The notes beneath the pieces are model-generated. The model saw nothing but the letters and a program-made list of their open reading frames with translations, made no database searches and had not been told where the DNA came from. From assembly GCF_011806565.1 (NCBI RefSeq), contig NZ_JAATOP010000014.1, positions 1 to 64,000 of the forward strand: a stretch of DNA of 64,000 bases. The letters are read 5' to 3'. The translations under genes and the position numbers were made by a program. The stretch is from Marivivens donghaensis (GTDB lineage: Bacteria > Pseudomonadota > Alphaproteobacteria > Rhodobacterales > Rhodobacteraceae). Below, in pieces: positions 7,541 through 16,855 of this stretch. The stretch's first letter is position 1. Each line of letters opens with the position of its first letter.

Positions 7541-8661
7541 GCAAGCGACTGTAGCAGCGCGCGCAGCCGGACGTAATCCGGTTTGCCGGAGGGCAGGGTG
7601 GGGAAGCTCTCCAGCCGGAACGCGCGGCGGATATCGAGGTCATCGGGCGAGGCCGTGCCGGAGTAGAGCGCCACGGGAATATTCCCGCGCACTGGATCGG
7701 GCAAGGGCAGCACCGCAACGCTTTCCACGCCTTTGGTTGACAGAAGCTTTTCTTCGATCAGTTCGGGATAGACGCTCTGGTCCGCGACCTGAAACATCCG
7801 GTCGACGCGCCCGACGATGTGGATGCTGCTGTCGATGATGGTCCCCAGTTCGCCCACGGTCATCCAGTCGCCATCGCGGATCGTGGTCGCGGAGGCACCC
7901 TCGGCGTAATCAAGGAACAGGTAAGGGCTTTTGACCCAAACCTCTCCGATCCCGTCCACCACATTGCGCAGTGCGATTTCGGCTTTGGGGTAGGGGCGGC
8001 CGACGCTGTGCACGGCGGTCTCGTCATTGCCGATGGTCATGAAGGACGTCTCCGCCGCGCCGTAGAACGGCACCAGCCGAGCGGACGGGGTATGCTTCCA
8101 GAACGCGACCTGCGTGCGTTCGTCCAGCTTTCCGCCGCCAACCACCACATTCCGCAAAGAGGGCAGGGGGCGGGTGGAGATCAGGCGCAGCTGGGTGGGT
8201 GTCGCATAGAGGTGCGTCGCCTCCATTTTCGCGATGGCGTCCGCCTGACGGTCGGGCCTGACGCCTGTCAACACGTCGACCGCCATACCGAGGACCAGCG
8301 CCTCGAACAGCGCGTAGAGCGCGAGGGAGTGTTCCAGCCCGCCGAGGATCACCGTTTTGTCCGCCGAAGTGAGGCCGAATAGCGCGGAATTGACCCGTGC
8401 AGAGGCAATCCAGCTGTCGTATGTGCGCCGAATGCGCTTGGGCGCGCCTGAGGAGCCGCTTGTGAGCGTGTGGAGGCGTTGCGGGGCCTCCGCCTCGTCG
8501 ATAACCGACTCAGCCAAGCAGAAGGGCGCTCCGTCAGCCATGGCTTGCATCACTTCGGCGGGCGTTTTGATGACGCGCAGGCGCGATCCCGGCTCTGACG
8601 CGACGGGGAAGGGCACCGGAATGCCGTTTATCGAAAGGCGGGCGTCGGGATGCAGGGTCAT
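7537..8661 (-). CDS. Short AMP-forming acyl-CoA synthetase / acyl ligase
   Basis: An adenylate-forming ligase of about 374 residues with the phosphate-binding loop LTSGSSGAPKR at about residue 66, the adenine motif FYGAAETSFMT, the DGDWMTVGELG and GRVDRMF motifs, and a C-terminal LPSGKPDYVRL carrying the usual lysine. About 100 N-terminal residues typical of the family are absent, so the substrate-binding part is reduced. The start at 8661 (MTLHPDARL) is chosen because an upstream ATG at 8724 would run into the FMN riboswitch start; neither has a strong ribosome site. It probably supplies an acyl-CoA to the co-transcribed thiolase. The substrate is unknown. Confidence 0.75.
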   Translation of the reverse strand: MTLHPDARLSINGIPVPFPVASEPGSRLRVIKTPAEVMQAMADGAPFCLAESVIDEAEAPQRLHTLTSGSSGAPKRIRRTYDSWIASARVNSALFGLTSADKTVILGGLEHSLALYALFEALVLGMAVDVLTGVRPDRQADAIAKMEATHLYATPTQLRLISTRPLPSLRNVVVGGGKLDERTQVAFWKHTPSARLVPFYGAAETSFMTIGNDETAVHSVGRPYPKAEIALRNVVDGIGEVWVKSPYLFLDYAEGASATTIRDGDWMTVGELGTIIDSSIHIVGRVDRMFQVADQSVYPELIEEKLLSTKGVESVAVLPLPDPVRGNIPVALYSGTASPDDLDIRRAFRLESFPTLPSGKPDYVRLRALLQSLA

Positions 8662-8689
8662 GGTGCGCTCATAGCGAATGTGATCTGCC

Positions 8690-8718
8690 TTGCGAAGCAG
8701 AACCGCGTTTGTTAGCTG
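8690..8718 (+). promoter_or_regulatory. Likely promoter of ribH
   Basis: TTGCGA (8690-8695), a 17-bp spacer and TAGCTG (8713-8718) place a transcription start near 8724-8725. This is exactly where the closing helix of the riboswitch begins. Confidence 0.5.
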
Positions 8719-8723
8719 AAACA

Positions 8724-8847
<124 letters not shown>

Positions 8848-8920
8848 GACAGGACGGAGGAGACTCCGGCCCCTGTTCAATATCGCCTTGGGGACCATTG
8901 GTAATTTAAGGATGGACCCT

Positions 8921-9358
8921 ATGACCAAAACTCTGAACATCGCCTTCATCAAGGCACGTTGGCACGCCGATATCGTCGATCAGACGCTCGTCGGTTTCAA
9001 CCAGAGCATGGCCGATGCAGGCCGCGACTGTGACGTCAAAACCTTCGACGTTCCGGGCGCTTTCGAAATGCCGCTGCTGGCCAAGAAACTGGGCGAAAGC
9101 GGCAAGTTTGACGCGATCGTCTGTGCGGCGCTCGTCGTTGACGGCGGCATCTACCGCCACGACTTCGTTGCGTCGACCGTCGTTGAAAACCTGATGCGCG
9201 CGCAGATGGACACCGGCGTTCCGGTGTACTCGGTTTCGCTGACCCCGCACCACTTCCACGGCAACGACGAGCACGTGAAGTTCTACACCGAACACTTTGT
9301 GAAAAAAGGCGCCGAGGCTGCGAACGCAGTCCGTATGGTCGCTGATATCGAGATCTGA
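8921..9358 (+). CDS. ribH2: RibH2-type 6,7-dimethyl-8-ribityllumazine synthase
   Basis: A lumazine synthase of 145 residues that condenses the ribitylaminopyrimidine with dihydroxybutanone phosphate, the penultimate riboflavin step. Landmarks are FIKARWHADIVD, DVPGAFEMPLLAKKL, ALVVDGGIYRHDFVA and SVSLTPHHFH with DEHVKFYTEHF. The GGIYRHDFVA and TPHHFH forms match the type II (RibH2) enzyme known from Brucella and Mesorhizobium rather than the common RibE/H, and that type is likewise preceded by an FMN riboswitch. The start at 8921 has AAGG nine bases upstream; starts at 8888 or 8912 are less likely. A strong terminator follows. Confidence 0.93.
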   Translation: MTKTLNIAFIKARWHADIVDQTLVGFNQSMADAGRDCDVKTFDVPGAFEMPLLAKKLGESGKFDAIVCAALVVDGGIYRHDFVASTVVENLMRAQMDTGVPVYSVSLTPHHFHGNDEHVKFYTEHFVKKGAEAANAVRMVADIEI

Positions 9359-9371
9359 TTTCTCGGAATGT

Positions 9372-9402
9372 CGCCCTCCCCGCGATAGGGGAGGGCGGTT
9401 TG
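9372..9402 (+). terminator. Intrinsic terminator after ribH2
   Basis: A perfect 10-bp stem, CGCCCTCCCC (9372-9381) with GGGGAGGGCG (9388-9397), loop GCGATA, followed by GTTTGCT. The T-run is short but the stem is very stable. Confidence 0.75.
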
Positions 9403-9403
9403 C

Positions 9404-10243
9404 TCAGGTGTCGATATCGCCTTGCTGCACGAAGTCGCTGAGTTGCAGATCTTCGAGCAGGATCGTGCCGCCTTCGTAGATGAGCAGTAGGCCCGCTTCG
9501 GTATCCGCGTAGCCCGTGTGGGTGGTCCACATATCACCGCCTTCGATGATGAGGCGGTCCGCGCCGACCTCGAAATCGGTGATGGTGTCGTTGCCGAACT
9601 CTCCCTTGAAAATAAAGCGGTCGTTGCCGCCGCCGCCCGTCAGGATGTCATCGCCTGCGCCGCCGTTGATCTTGTCACGGCCACCGCCGCCGACGAGCGT
9701 GTCGTCACCCGCACCGCCGCGAAGCCTGTCGCGGCCCGCGTTGCCGAAGAGAACGTCAGCGCCGCTACCGCCCCAGATGTCATCGTTGTCCTTGCCGCCG
9801 AAAATGCGGTCCGCACCCGTGTGACCGCGTAGATCGTCGTCGCCACCGTTGCCGCGTAGGATGTCGTTGCCCGCGAACCCGTAAAGGCGGTCATTCGCGT
9901 CCATGCTGACGATGCGGTCGTGGCCGGTGTAGAGCATCTCTACCCCCGAATTATCCATGGCGAGGTTGGGATAGGAGCCGCCGTCACCATCGCCGTATTC
10001 GGAGCCGTTCAGGGGTGTAATCTGGATATCGCCGGACTTGGTGTAAACGACGCTATAGGACACCGTGTCGCCGTCATCGAGGTTGATGCTCAGGATGCCG
10101 TCGGTGGAGCCATCGTTGTAAAACGCGTAGTTATAGGCCCAGACGTAGGCGTCGCTTTCGGCATTGTTGTCGATGTCATACTCGTCGACTTCAGCCAACA
10201 GGATTGGAGTCTTCCCGCTGTATTCGAGGGAAATTTCGATCAT
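9404..10243 (-). CDS. RTX / haemolysin-type calcium-binding repeat protein
   Basis: A 279-residue acidic protein. Residues 1-100 are a non-repeat domain (YDIDNNAESDAYVWAYNYAF and following). Then come about eight GGxGxDxLxG nonapeptides (AGNDILRGNGGDDDLRG, GAGDDTLVGGGGRDKINGG) and a C-terminal cap (NDRFIFKGEFGNDTITDFEV). Such repeats fold into a Ca2+-bound beta-roll outside the cell and are exported by type I secretion through an uncleaved C-terminal signal. No ABC exporter gene is in the window. A GGCTGCC/GGCAGCC hairpin (10266-10286) lies in its upstream region. The start lacks a clear ribosome site. Confidence 0.85.
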   Translation of the reverse strand: MIEISLEYSGKTPILLAEVDEYDIDNNAESDAYVWAYNYAFYNDGSTDGILSINLDDGDTVSYSVVYTKSGDIQITPLNGSEYGDGDGGSYPNLAMDNSGVEMLYTGHDRIVSMDANDRLYGFAGNDILRGNGGDDDLRGHTGADRIFGGKDNDDIWGGSGADVLFGNAGRDRLRGGAGDDTLVGGGGRDKINGGAGDDILTGGGGNDRFIFKGEFGNDTITDFEVGADRLIIEGGDMWTTHTGYADTEAGLLLIYEGGTILLEDLQLSDFVQQGDIDT

Positions 10244-10474
10244 GATAAAAACTCACTGGTTACGCGGCTGCCAACACACGGCAGCCCGAAGGATCGTACC
10301 TTTCGCAACCATATGGCGACCAGATTTCCCGCCAAGGGGCAAAAGAGGCGAGAACAGCGATACCACCGAAATAGAGTGATAATTCCACATCATGCGAGAC
10401 GGATTCTCATGGCGAAGGTGTGGAACATTCAGGCAAACGGGTCGTTGTTTCGGCGATACAGCTGGAGATCCCCC

Positions 10475-11221
10475 ATGTCCGAAACCCGCGAAACCGCCGT
10501 CCTCTACCGTATGGTCATGCCGAACCACGTCTGTCCCTACGGTCTGAAATCCAAAGCTCTGCTTGGAATGAAGGGTTTCGATGTCGAGGATCACTGGCTG
10601 GAAACGCGCGAAGAAACGGACGCTTTCCTTGAAGAGCACAACGTCAAGACCTCTCCGCAGACTTGGATCAACGGGGAGCGTGTCGGGGGATACGATGACC
10701 TGCGGGATTACTTTGATATTCCGCTCGATGATCCGGACGAGACAACCTTCCAGCCTGTCATCGCCATTTTCTCGGTCGCGTTACTGATGTCGCTGGCGGT
10801 CACGCTGATCGCGAACGGGACGGTGCTGACGCTCGATATCTTCACGCGGTTTATCGCCATCGCGATGGTCTTGTTGGGCATTCAGAAATTGCAGGATGTG
10901 GAGCAGTTCAGCACCATGTTCCTCGGCTACGACCTGCTGGCGCGCAAGTGGGTGCCTTACGCCTACATCTACCCGTTTGCCGAGACGCTCGCGGGTCTGT
11001 TGATGATCGCGGCGATCCTGCCTTGGCTGTCGGGGCCGATTGCGTTGTTCATCGGCGGGGTAGGGGCCGCGTCGGTGTTCAAGGCGGTCTACATCGACAA
11101 GCGCGAGCTCAAATGCGCCTGCGTGGGCGGGGGCAGCAACGTGCCGCTCGGCTTTGTGTCGCTCACCGAAAACGTGATGATGCTGCTGATGGGCATCATC
11201 ACCATTGCCAGCCTGTTTTAA
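10475..11221 (+). CDS. Glutaredoxin-MauE fusion, membrane thiol-disulfide protein
   Basis: A 248-residue two-domain protein. Residues 1-85 form a glutaredoxin domain whose active site is CPYG, not CPYC, so it is monothiol-like (later motifs: KTSPQTWINGERVGGYDDL). Residues 95-248 form four hydrophobic helices of the MauE/DoxX type ending in KCACVGGGSNVPLGFVSLTE, with a Cys-x-Cys pair. MauE-type proteins pass electrons across the membrane for disulfide handling. Here a cytosolic glutaredoxin would feed the membrane part (inference). The start at 10475 has GGAG eight bases upstream; the longer frame from 9920 is the antisense of the RTX gene. It converges on the five-gene operon with a 4-base overlap. 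Confidence 0.8.
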   Translation: MSETRETAVLYRMVMPNHVCPYGLKSKALLGMKGFDVEDHWLETREETDAFLEEHNVKTSPQTWINGERVGGYDDLRDYFDIPLDDPDETTFQPVIAIFSVALLMSLAVTLIANGTVLTLDIFTRFIAIAMVLLGIQKLQDVEQFSTMFLGYDLLARKWVPYAYIYPFAETLAGLLMIAAILPWLSGPIALFIGGVGAASVFKAVYIDKRELKCACVGGGSNVPLGFVSLTENVMMLLMGIITIASLF

Positions 11222-12714
11222 TTCGCCCCTTCGGGTTTCAGCAGCACATCATGTGCAAGGCCGGAACTGCCCGACAGTTTCACCTGCGCATCGGTGTTCA
11301 CCCGCCAGACATGGCGCGAGCCGTCCGCCGCGCGACCCAGAACCCAGCGCTGTTGCAGGCCCCATCCATCGCGGCTGATCTGCATGGGCTGGAGGTCGAG
11401 CCGTGTCGGCATGATCGAAAGCACGGGGTGCGGTAGTTCTTCGTCGAACGTCCGCCTCTCCATCTGGTCGTCCATCTGGATATAGGGGTGCCAGTTGTCC
11501 GGCGGCGGGATGCGCACAGCGTATTCGGGCTGCGTGACTGTGCGGTCCTTGCGGATGGCCTGCACGAGATGCCCGCGCCCGTTGTCGTCCTTTTCTATGC
11601 GCACCTCGGCCCAAAGGAGGTTGTCCATTTCGTCCGTGCCGAACGCCACAACGTCCGTGGGATCACCCAGCAGCAGCGGCGCGTTTGCCAGCACAGGCAT
11701 GGCGCGGTTTTCGGTGCCGTCGGTCCACGCGCGGGCGACGCTCCTTTGCGCCTCTTGCGCCTCGACGGTGTTGCCGAAACCGTCGGTCACGGTGATTTTT
11801 TCGGGGTAAAGGACACTGTTCGAAGGCACGTCGAACGGCGCGATCCACGCCACGCGGTGCGCTTTGGTAAAGGCCGAGGCGATGACGAGTTGGCCGAGGT
11901 CGCTCGGCCCCGCAGGCGCAGCGGTCCAGTCGCGGCCCGCATCCTCCAGCCCCCACCACCTGTTCGGCGCGTCGCCCGCATAAACCAGCCGCGTGGGCAC
12001 GCAACGTGCGGTGAAATCGGCCATTTCTTCGGGAGTTTCGGACGGCTGGATGTCGTCCCAATGCAACGCAGGACCGCTGGCGTTGTGCACCCGTACAACA
12101 TCGATCCCGCCGTCGATCTCGGCAGAAGTAGACCCTGTTTCAGCGTGAAACGTGGATGCGGCCTTCACATCGGGGAGGGCGGCGAACCACTCGAAGACCT
12201 CGGGCATGACGATGCCTTCGAAGCGGCCGTCGTTTGCCTTGATCGACGCGGCGATGGCGTATCCGTCGATACGTTTCTGCTGTTCGACGCGGCGGAGCGA
12301 GGGGGGAATGACCTCCATCGTCAGGGCAAAATTCTCGTGCAGTTTCCTCTGCATCGCTTCCAAGGCTTCGACCACATAGCCATTCGCGCCGCTGGCGTTG
12401 TAGCGGGCGATCAAGGTGGTCATCCGGTTATAGAGCTTGATACCGAGCGTCAGCGACCCGCGCCAGTCATCGGACGTCGTGGCCAGAACGGAGGAGGGGA
12501 TGAACGCGTCCATCCCGCTGGTCCCGCCCGTGAGGCTATCGCGCCGCGCATCGAGTTGCACGGACACAGGCGCGCCGCCGTTGAAGCCCTTCAGCTCGCC
12601 CACCCACCATTGCCGCGACAACATCCACGCGGGATCGGCAAGGCGGACGAGAGCGCCGTCAGGAATGGCGCGGGCGTTGCGGGTATCGGGTTCGATCCGG
12701 TTACGGCTTGACAT
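11218..12714 (-). CDS. Conserved protein of unknown function, last gene of five-gene operon
   Basis: A 498-residue protein that I cannot assign. There is no signal peptide or membrane helix. The best landmark is near the N-terminus: LADPAWMLSRQWWVGELKG and then FNGGAPVSVQL. I recall similar W-x-L-x-RQWQ-x-GE segments in uncharacterised bacterial proteins, but no function. The middle is mixed alpha/beta, and the end carries a Trp-rich beta region (DNWHPYIQMDDQMERRTF, DGWGLQQRWVLGR). It overlaps the upstream 1375-residue gene by 14 bases, so the two are translationally coupled. Confidence 0.75.
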   Translation of the reverse strand: MSSRNRIEPDTRNARAIPDGALVRLADPAWMLSRQWWVGELKGFNGGAPVSVQLDARRDSLTGGTSGMDAFIPSSVLATTSDDWRGSLTLGIKLYNRMTTLIARYNASGANGYVVEALEAMQRKLHENFALTMEVIPPSLRRVEQQKRIDGYAIAASIKANDGRFEGIVMPEVFEWFAALPDVKAASTFHAETGSTSAEIDGGIDVVRVHNASGPALHWDDIQPSETPEEMADFTARCVPTRLVYAGDAPNRWWGLEDAGRDWTAAPAGPSDLGQLVIASAFTKAHRVAWIAPFDVPSNSVLYPEKITVTDGFGNTVEAQEAQRSVARAWTDGTENRAMPVLANAPLLLGDPTDVVAFGTDEMDNLLWAEVRIEKDDNGRGHLVQAIRKDRTVTQPEYAVRIPPPDNWHPYIQMDDQMERRTFDEELPHPVLSIMPTRLDLQPMQISRDGWGLQQRWVLGRAADGSRHVWRVNTDAQVKLSGSSGLAHDVLLKPEGAN

Positions 12715-15700
12715 GGCGAGGCTCCGGTCCGGGATTGCAGTGGGTGCGGTGAATGCCTGTGTCGGCAGCGCGAAGGCTCAGAAACGGCAGCAGATTGCCG
12801 AGGTTATTGTAGCTCTGCGCTCCGTCCGCTGGCAGATCGGTGAGGGTCAGCGACCGCAGCTTGGCGAGGTTTACGGCGGTGCTGACCACCTCGAACACGG
12901 TGTCGAGGGTCCATTCGGCATCGGGATCAGGCGGCGATAGCAGAGCGACCTGCGGCGCGCGGGCCGTTGGCGTGGGCGTGTCGATCACCGCGCCGATGGT
13001 GGCGGTGTCATCGGGGACGACCTCTTGCCACTGGTCGATCATCAGACCGCAGATCAGGCTGTTTGCGGGCTTGGGACCATTGAAAACAATGCCATTTGTC
13101 GCGTGATACACGCCGTCATTCACACGCTTTCCGCCGATCCAGTCGTTTTGTCCGTCCACAATCCCGCCAGGCCATTGGACGGCCCAACTGTCATCGCTGC
13201 CGCCCAGCACGAGGTCGGATAGCGGCGCGAGGCGGCTGCGGACGACTTGCGATTCCTCCAGCCATTCTTCCAGCGCATCGTGGTCCTCGAACAGCTTCTT
13301 CCACGCATCATTGCCGGGAGGCAGGGTGAAGGCGCGGACCACGGGCATGTCGGGATCGAGCGCCTTGGCCGCGGCCTCTCCTGAGAGGCTGCGGGCGTCC
13401 TGAATGCGGGCCTCGATCTTGCGCAGGGCACGTTCTGCCAGCGTTTTGCGGGGTATGCCCTTGGTCGTCTTGATGATGCCGAGGCAGATCAGTTCGACGG
13501 CTAGCACCTGCCAGTCGGTATCGGACGGGGTCAGCTGGTGAGTAAACGACTTGAGGCGGTCCATCAGGTTTTCCAACGCCTCGATCCGCGCGTCGATGTG
13601 TTTGGTCAGGTAGGAGGGCGATTCAACGACTGACAGCGTGGTGCTCTGCGGGTCGGCGAAGTCGTCCGGTTTGAAGGGGCGCGCCTCGGACAGCAGGCGG
13701 TTCACGCGGGCGGCGGCCCAGATGGTTTGCTGCGCTTTGTCGTCGAGCGTCCCCGTGAAATTTGCCGGATCGCGGCCCGTTGACAGGCAGGCCAGTTCGG
13801 CCAGCGCGGCGGCAGTATCGCGGTCGGGGGCGGCAAGGCGGACGAGCGCCAGCACGCTGGGGATATTGCCGATGTCATAGCTGCGCAGCGGGGTGAGCGG
13901 CTCTCTTTCGATGAGCCTGATCTCTCCGCCAAATTCGCCGACCAGACGTTTTGCGATGTCGTTCAGCGGGTCGTCTTCGTGCCCGGTCACGCCCACGCCG
14001 AAGCCAAGCGCAGCGCCGGAGACGCGGGGCTCCAGCACTTCGGGATCGGCGGGTGGAACGGCCCCTGCGCCACGTGTCGCGAGGAGGCCCGATGCGCGGT
14101 CGGGGCGGCCTTCGGTCAGCGCCAGCCCGCCTTCGGCCAGCATCACGGCGCCGAGGATGTCGATCCCGTCGCGAACCTCTGCCAGCACGGCGTCCAGTTT
14201 CTCGCGGTGATCGCCCACGGTGCGCAGATCGGCGGGCAGGTCGTTGTCGATCAGGGCGAGCGCGTCGAACCGCAGGGGCGACTGGCCCTCTTCTTCGATG
14301 TCGGGGAACGTCGCGGCGAGCGTTTCGATCACCCCGCCCGCGCCGCGAGATTGCAAATCTTCGCAGATCACGCGGGTGAGGCCGGCGTCATAGCGGCCCG
14401 CGCGGGTCAGTTCGGTCATCAGGCGGCGGGCCATTTTCACACGGGGCGCGGTGAGCGCGGCGTCGAAAATTCCGTCCATCCCTTCGAGCGCGAAGCCTTC
14501 CTCGGCCCGTGCTAGAAACCCTGCCAGCCGCGCGAGGCGTTGGGACGGTGCGATCAGATAGGTCGCATCGGGGTCGGGGTGCGTGGTCAGCGGGACGTCC
14601 TCGACGTAGCCCCACGCGCCGACGGATGTGCCGTCCGCGTCCTGTTCGAGGCGGATACGCGCCTCGCCTTCGATCCAGATATCGGGGCGGAGCGAGAACC
14701 AGTCGATGATATTGGCAACGGTATGATGCAGCAGATCCTGCGGCTGTTTCAGCAGGTATTCGAGATGTCTGATGAGCCGTTTCAGATCGTCGGAGCGGCT
14801 TGTCTGCGGGGTATTATCCCGCACGCCGACCGCGTTCCCGCCGGAGTTTTGCAGGAGCGTTTCCATCAGGCGGTGGGCCGTGGTCTCTCCGATCCGGCGG
14901 GGATTGTGGAGGATTTGGGCGCGATTGTTGGCGGCACTGGTCGCGTTGGGCTCGTCGATGATCGCCTGCATATCGGCGAGAATATTGCGCATCGCGTCTT
15001 CGCACAGAATGCGGAACAACGGCTCGGGGCCTTCGTCGGTCCGGCGGGCGGCTTGGTGATCGAGCAGGTCATCGACGTACCGCCCGTGCAGCATCTCGTC
15101 GATCACGGGATCGGCCCAAGTGTGAGTGCTCGTCTCGCCGCCCTCTGCGATCAGCGGGCCGCAGTTGCGGGTGGGAAAGGGGCTACCGGTGAGCTTGCTA
15201 AAGGGCAATTCGCGGCTGCCTCGGAAACCGGTGTCGGTCAGCAATTTATCTGCTGATTTTGCGTTCGAGGCCATTTCACTGATCATGTGGCGTTGGTCTG
15301 TGCTGTAGCCGTTCGAGCCCGCTGCGATCAGTTTGGCGACTGTCAGCACTTCCCACCGCGCACGGTCGCGCCACAGTTGGCCGAAGGGCATGCGCGCCAG
15401 CGTTTGGGCGAGGTCGTCGGCGGGGGCCATTGGAGAACGCAACGTCTCTGCGTGGCGGGCGAGCGGGACCGCCTCGCGGATGCCTTTGGTGATCTTGCCC
15501 AGCCACGGGTGTTTGCTGCTCGGCTTGGTCGAGACACCCATAATGCCGATGGGTGTGCGCCCGACGGCGAGGACGGGAATATCCGCGAAATCGGGCAGGG
15601 CGCGGGACAACTGGCGGCGCAACTGGTCGAGCGCAGCGGCGTCCGCGCCAAGTCCGCCTTCCTGCCCGAAGATCTTGTCGAAAACAAAGGTCGGGCGGAT

Positions 15701-16828
15701 CGCGGCTTCCCACAGAACGCAGAGCACCGCGTTGGTCAGTGCCTTGCTATCTTTCGTCGTGAGCGTGTCGGGGATACCTTTGGTGCGCAGCAGTTCGTGC
15801 AGCGCCTCTTGCTTGCCATCGGGGAGCGAGGCGAGCGGACCGCCGGTGCCCGCATCCTCGCCCTTGGTCGTCTGGCCCGAAAACAGCGAGGTCAGACCCG
15901 GCCCTTTCGCAAGGATGTCGAGCGTGCGTTCAACAGGCATATCGCCCGCGCCGATCACCGCGACTTTGGCGGTTTTGGCATCCGGCGGCACGTTGAAGCT
16001 CGTAGCCATGCCGACCTCGACCGCCGTATCGAAATCGGCAATCCAGAACAGCGGATCGCCCTTGCGGCTGAGAAGCGCGGTATCGCCGTCCCCCGGACCT
16101 GTGGGAAGGTCTTTGGGGATGTCTTTGCCTTCCTGCTCGAACTGCTCGCCGGGGTGGGTGTCGAAGGACACGCAGTAGATCAGGCGCGGAGGCAGAGAGC
16201 GGGCGAGGGGACGATCGCCGCTTTCGCCAGCCACAAGGCGGCCCTGTTTGACGGCCTGACGGATGGCGCAACTGCGGGCGGTGCCAGCGGCGGCGTCGAG
16301 GTCGGCGGTCGTCATCTCGCCGCGTTCCCAACGATTGCCGTCCGCGACTTCGCTATCCGAAAACCCTGCCGTCGCATCGGCGTGCATCGCGTCGGGGAAG
16401 GCGCGGATTTTAAGGGTGGTGCCGTCGCAGAACGTCTCGATCCTGAGCGGCAGCAGCATCAGCGCGGATTTGAGCGGCACGTGGAATTTGTAATCGCCGC
16501 TTAGCTGTGGCTGGTCGGATAGGTGCCAGCCCTGTTGGGGGGCGGGATCTTCGCGGTCCTGAAAATCGGCATCACGGATATGGCCCGAGGGGTCGATCTT
16601 TTCACGCAGGTTCCGAAACAGCAGCGCCGCCTTGTCCTGCGGCCCGATAACCGAAACCTGACGGCGGCCGACCATCAGACCCTCGACTACGATCAATGCG
16701 CGGGTGCCATCGGTGAGGGGGACGCTGACCTTGTCACCCTTGTTGATCCTGCCGCGCACCAGAGCGCCCGTGACAGCGGTCCCGCGGCCTGTAATTGAGA
16801 AAATGTCTTCGATTTTAAATAGGATCAT
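12701..16828 (-). CDS. Very large protein with EF-Tu domain-2-like N-terminus, unknown function
   Basis: 1375 residues. Residues 1-75 look like the second (beta-barrel) domain of EF-Tu: IEDIFSITGRGTAVTGALVR, INKGDKVSV, GPQDKAALLFRNL. No GTPase motifs (P-loop, DxxG, NKxD) are present anywhere, so the barrel is used outside translation. The rest has no family I recognise: a beta-rich segment to about 300, long helical parts at about 500-700 and 850-1150, and a C-terminal domain (SWAVQWPGGIVDGQNDWIGG). It is soluble by appearance. It starts 27 bases after the 873-residue gene and overlaps the next gene by 14 bases. Confidence 0.75.
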   Translation of the reverse strand: MILFKIEDIFSITGRGTAVTGALVRGRINKGDKVSVPLTDGTRALIVVEGLMVGRRQVSVIGPQDKAALLFRNLREKIDPSGHIRDADFQDREDPAPQQGWHLSDQPQLSGDYKFHVPLKSALMLLPLRIETFCDGTTLKIRAFPDAMHADATAGFSDSEVADGNRWERGEMTTADLDAAAGTARSCAIRQAVKQGRLVAGESGDRPLARSLPPRLIYCVSFDTHPGEQFEQEGKDIPKDLPTGPGDGDTALLSRKGDPLFWIADFDTAVEVGMATSFNVPPDAKTAKVAVIGAGDMPVERTLDILAKGPGLTSLFSGQTTKGEDAGTGGPLASLPDGKQEALHELLRTKGIPDTLTTKDSKALTNAVLCVLWEAAIRPTFVFDKIFGQEGGLGADAAALDQLRRQLSRALPDFADIPVLAVGRTPIGIMGVSTKPSSKHPWLGKITKGIREAVPLARHAETLRSPMAPADDLAQTLARMPFGQLWRDRARWEVLTVAKLIAAGSNGYSTDQRHMISEMASNAKSADKLLTDTGFRGSRELPFSKLTGSPFPTRNCGPLIAEGGETSTHTWADPVIDEMLHGRYVDDLLDHQAARRTDEGPEPLFRILCEDAMRNILADMQAIIDEPNATSAANNRAQILHNPRRIGETTAHRLMETLLQNSGGNAVGVRDNTPQTSRSDDLKRLIRHLEYLLKQPQDLLHHTVANIIDWFSLRPDIWIEGEARIRLEQDADGTSVGAWGYVEDVPLTTHPDPDATYLIAPSQRLARLAGFLARAEEGFALEGMDGIFDAALTAPRVKMARRLMTELTRAGRYDAGLTRVICEDLQSRGAGGVIETLAATFPDIEEEGQSPLRFDALALIDNDLPADLRTVGDHREKLDAVLAEVRDGIDILGAVMLAEGGLALTEGRPDRASGLLATRGAGAVPPADPEVLEPRVSGAALGFGVGVTGHEDDPLNDIAKRLVGEFGGEIRLIEREPLTPLRSYDIGNIPSVLALVRLAAPDRDTAAALAELACLSTGRDPANFTGTLDDKAQQTIWAAARVNRLLSEARPFKPDDFADPQSTTLSVVESPSYLTKHIDARIEALENLMDRLKSFTHQLTPSDTDWQVLAVELICLGIIKTTKGIPRKTLAERALRKIEARIQDARSLSGEAAAKALDPDMPVVRAFTLPPGNDAWKKLFEDHDALEEWLEESQVVRSRLAPLSDLVLGGSDDSWAVQWPGGIVDGQNDWIGGKRVNDGVYHATNGIVFNGPKPANSLICGLMIDQWQEVVPDDTATIGAVIDTPTPTARAPQVALLSPPDPDAEWTLDTVFEVVSTAVNLAKLRSLTLTDLPADGAQSYNNLGNLLPFLSLRAADTGIHRTHCNPGPEPRHVKP

Positions 16829-16855
16829 GGTGCGAAAGTCGCTTGGAAAAACTGG

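Noticed and set aside
7736-7743. GTTGACAG half-site in the ligase gene (also at 13779-13786)
   Set aside because: Only one arm of the parS palindrome is present, so chance occurrence is likely.
9920-10474. 185-codon N-terminal extension of the glutaredoxin-MauE frame
   Set aside because: It runs antisense to the RTX gene; the glutaredoxin domain begins at the ATG at 10475 with a good ribosome site.
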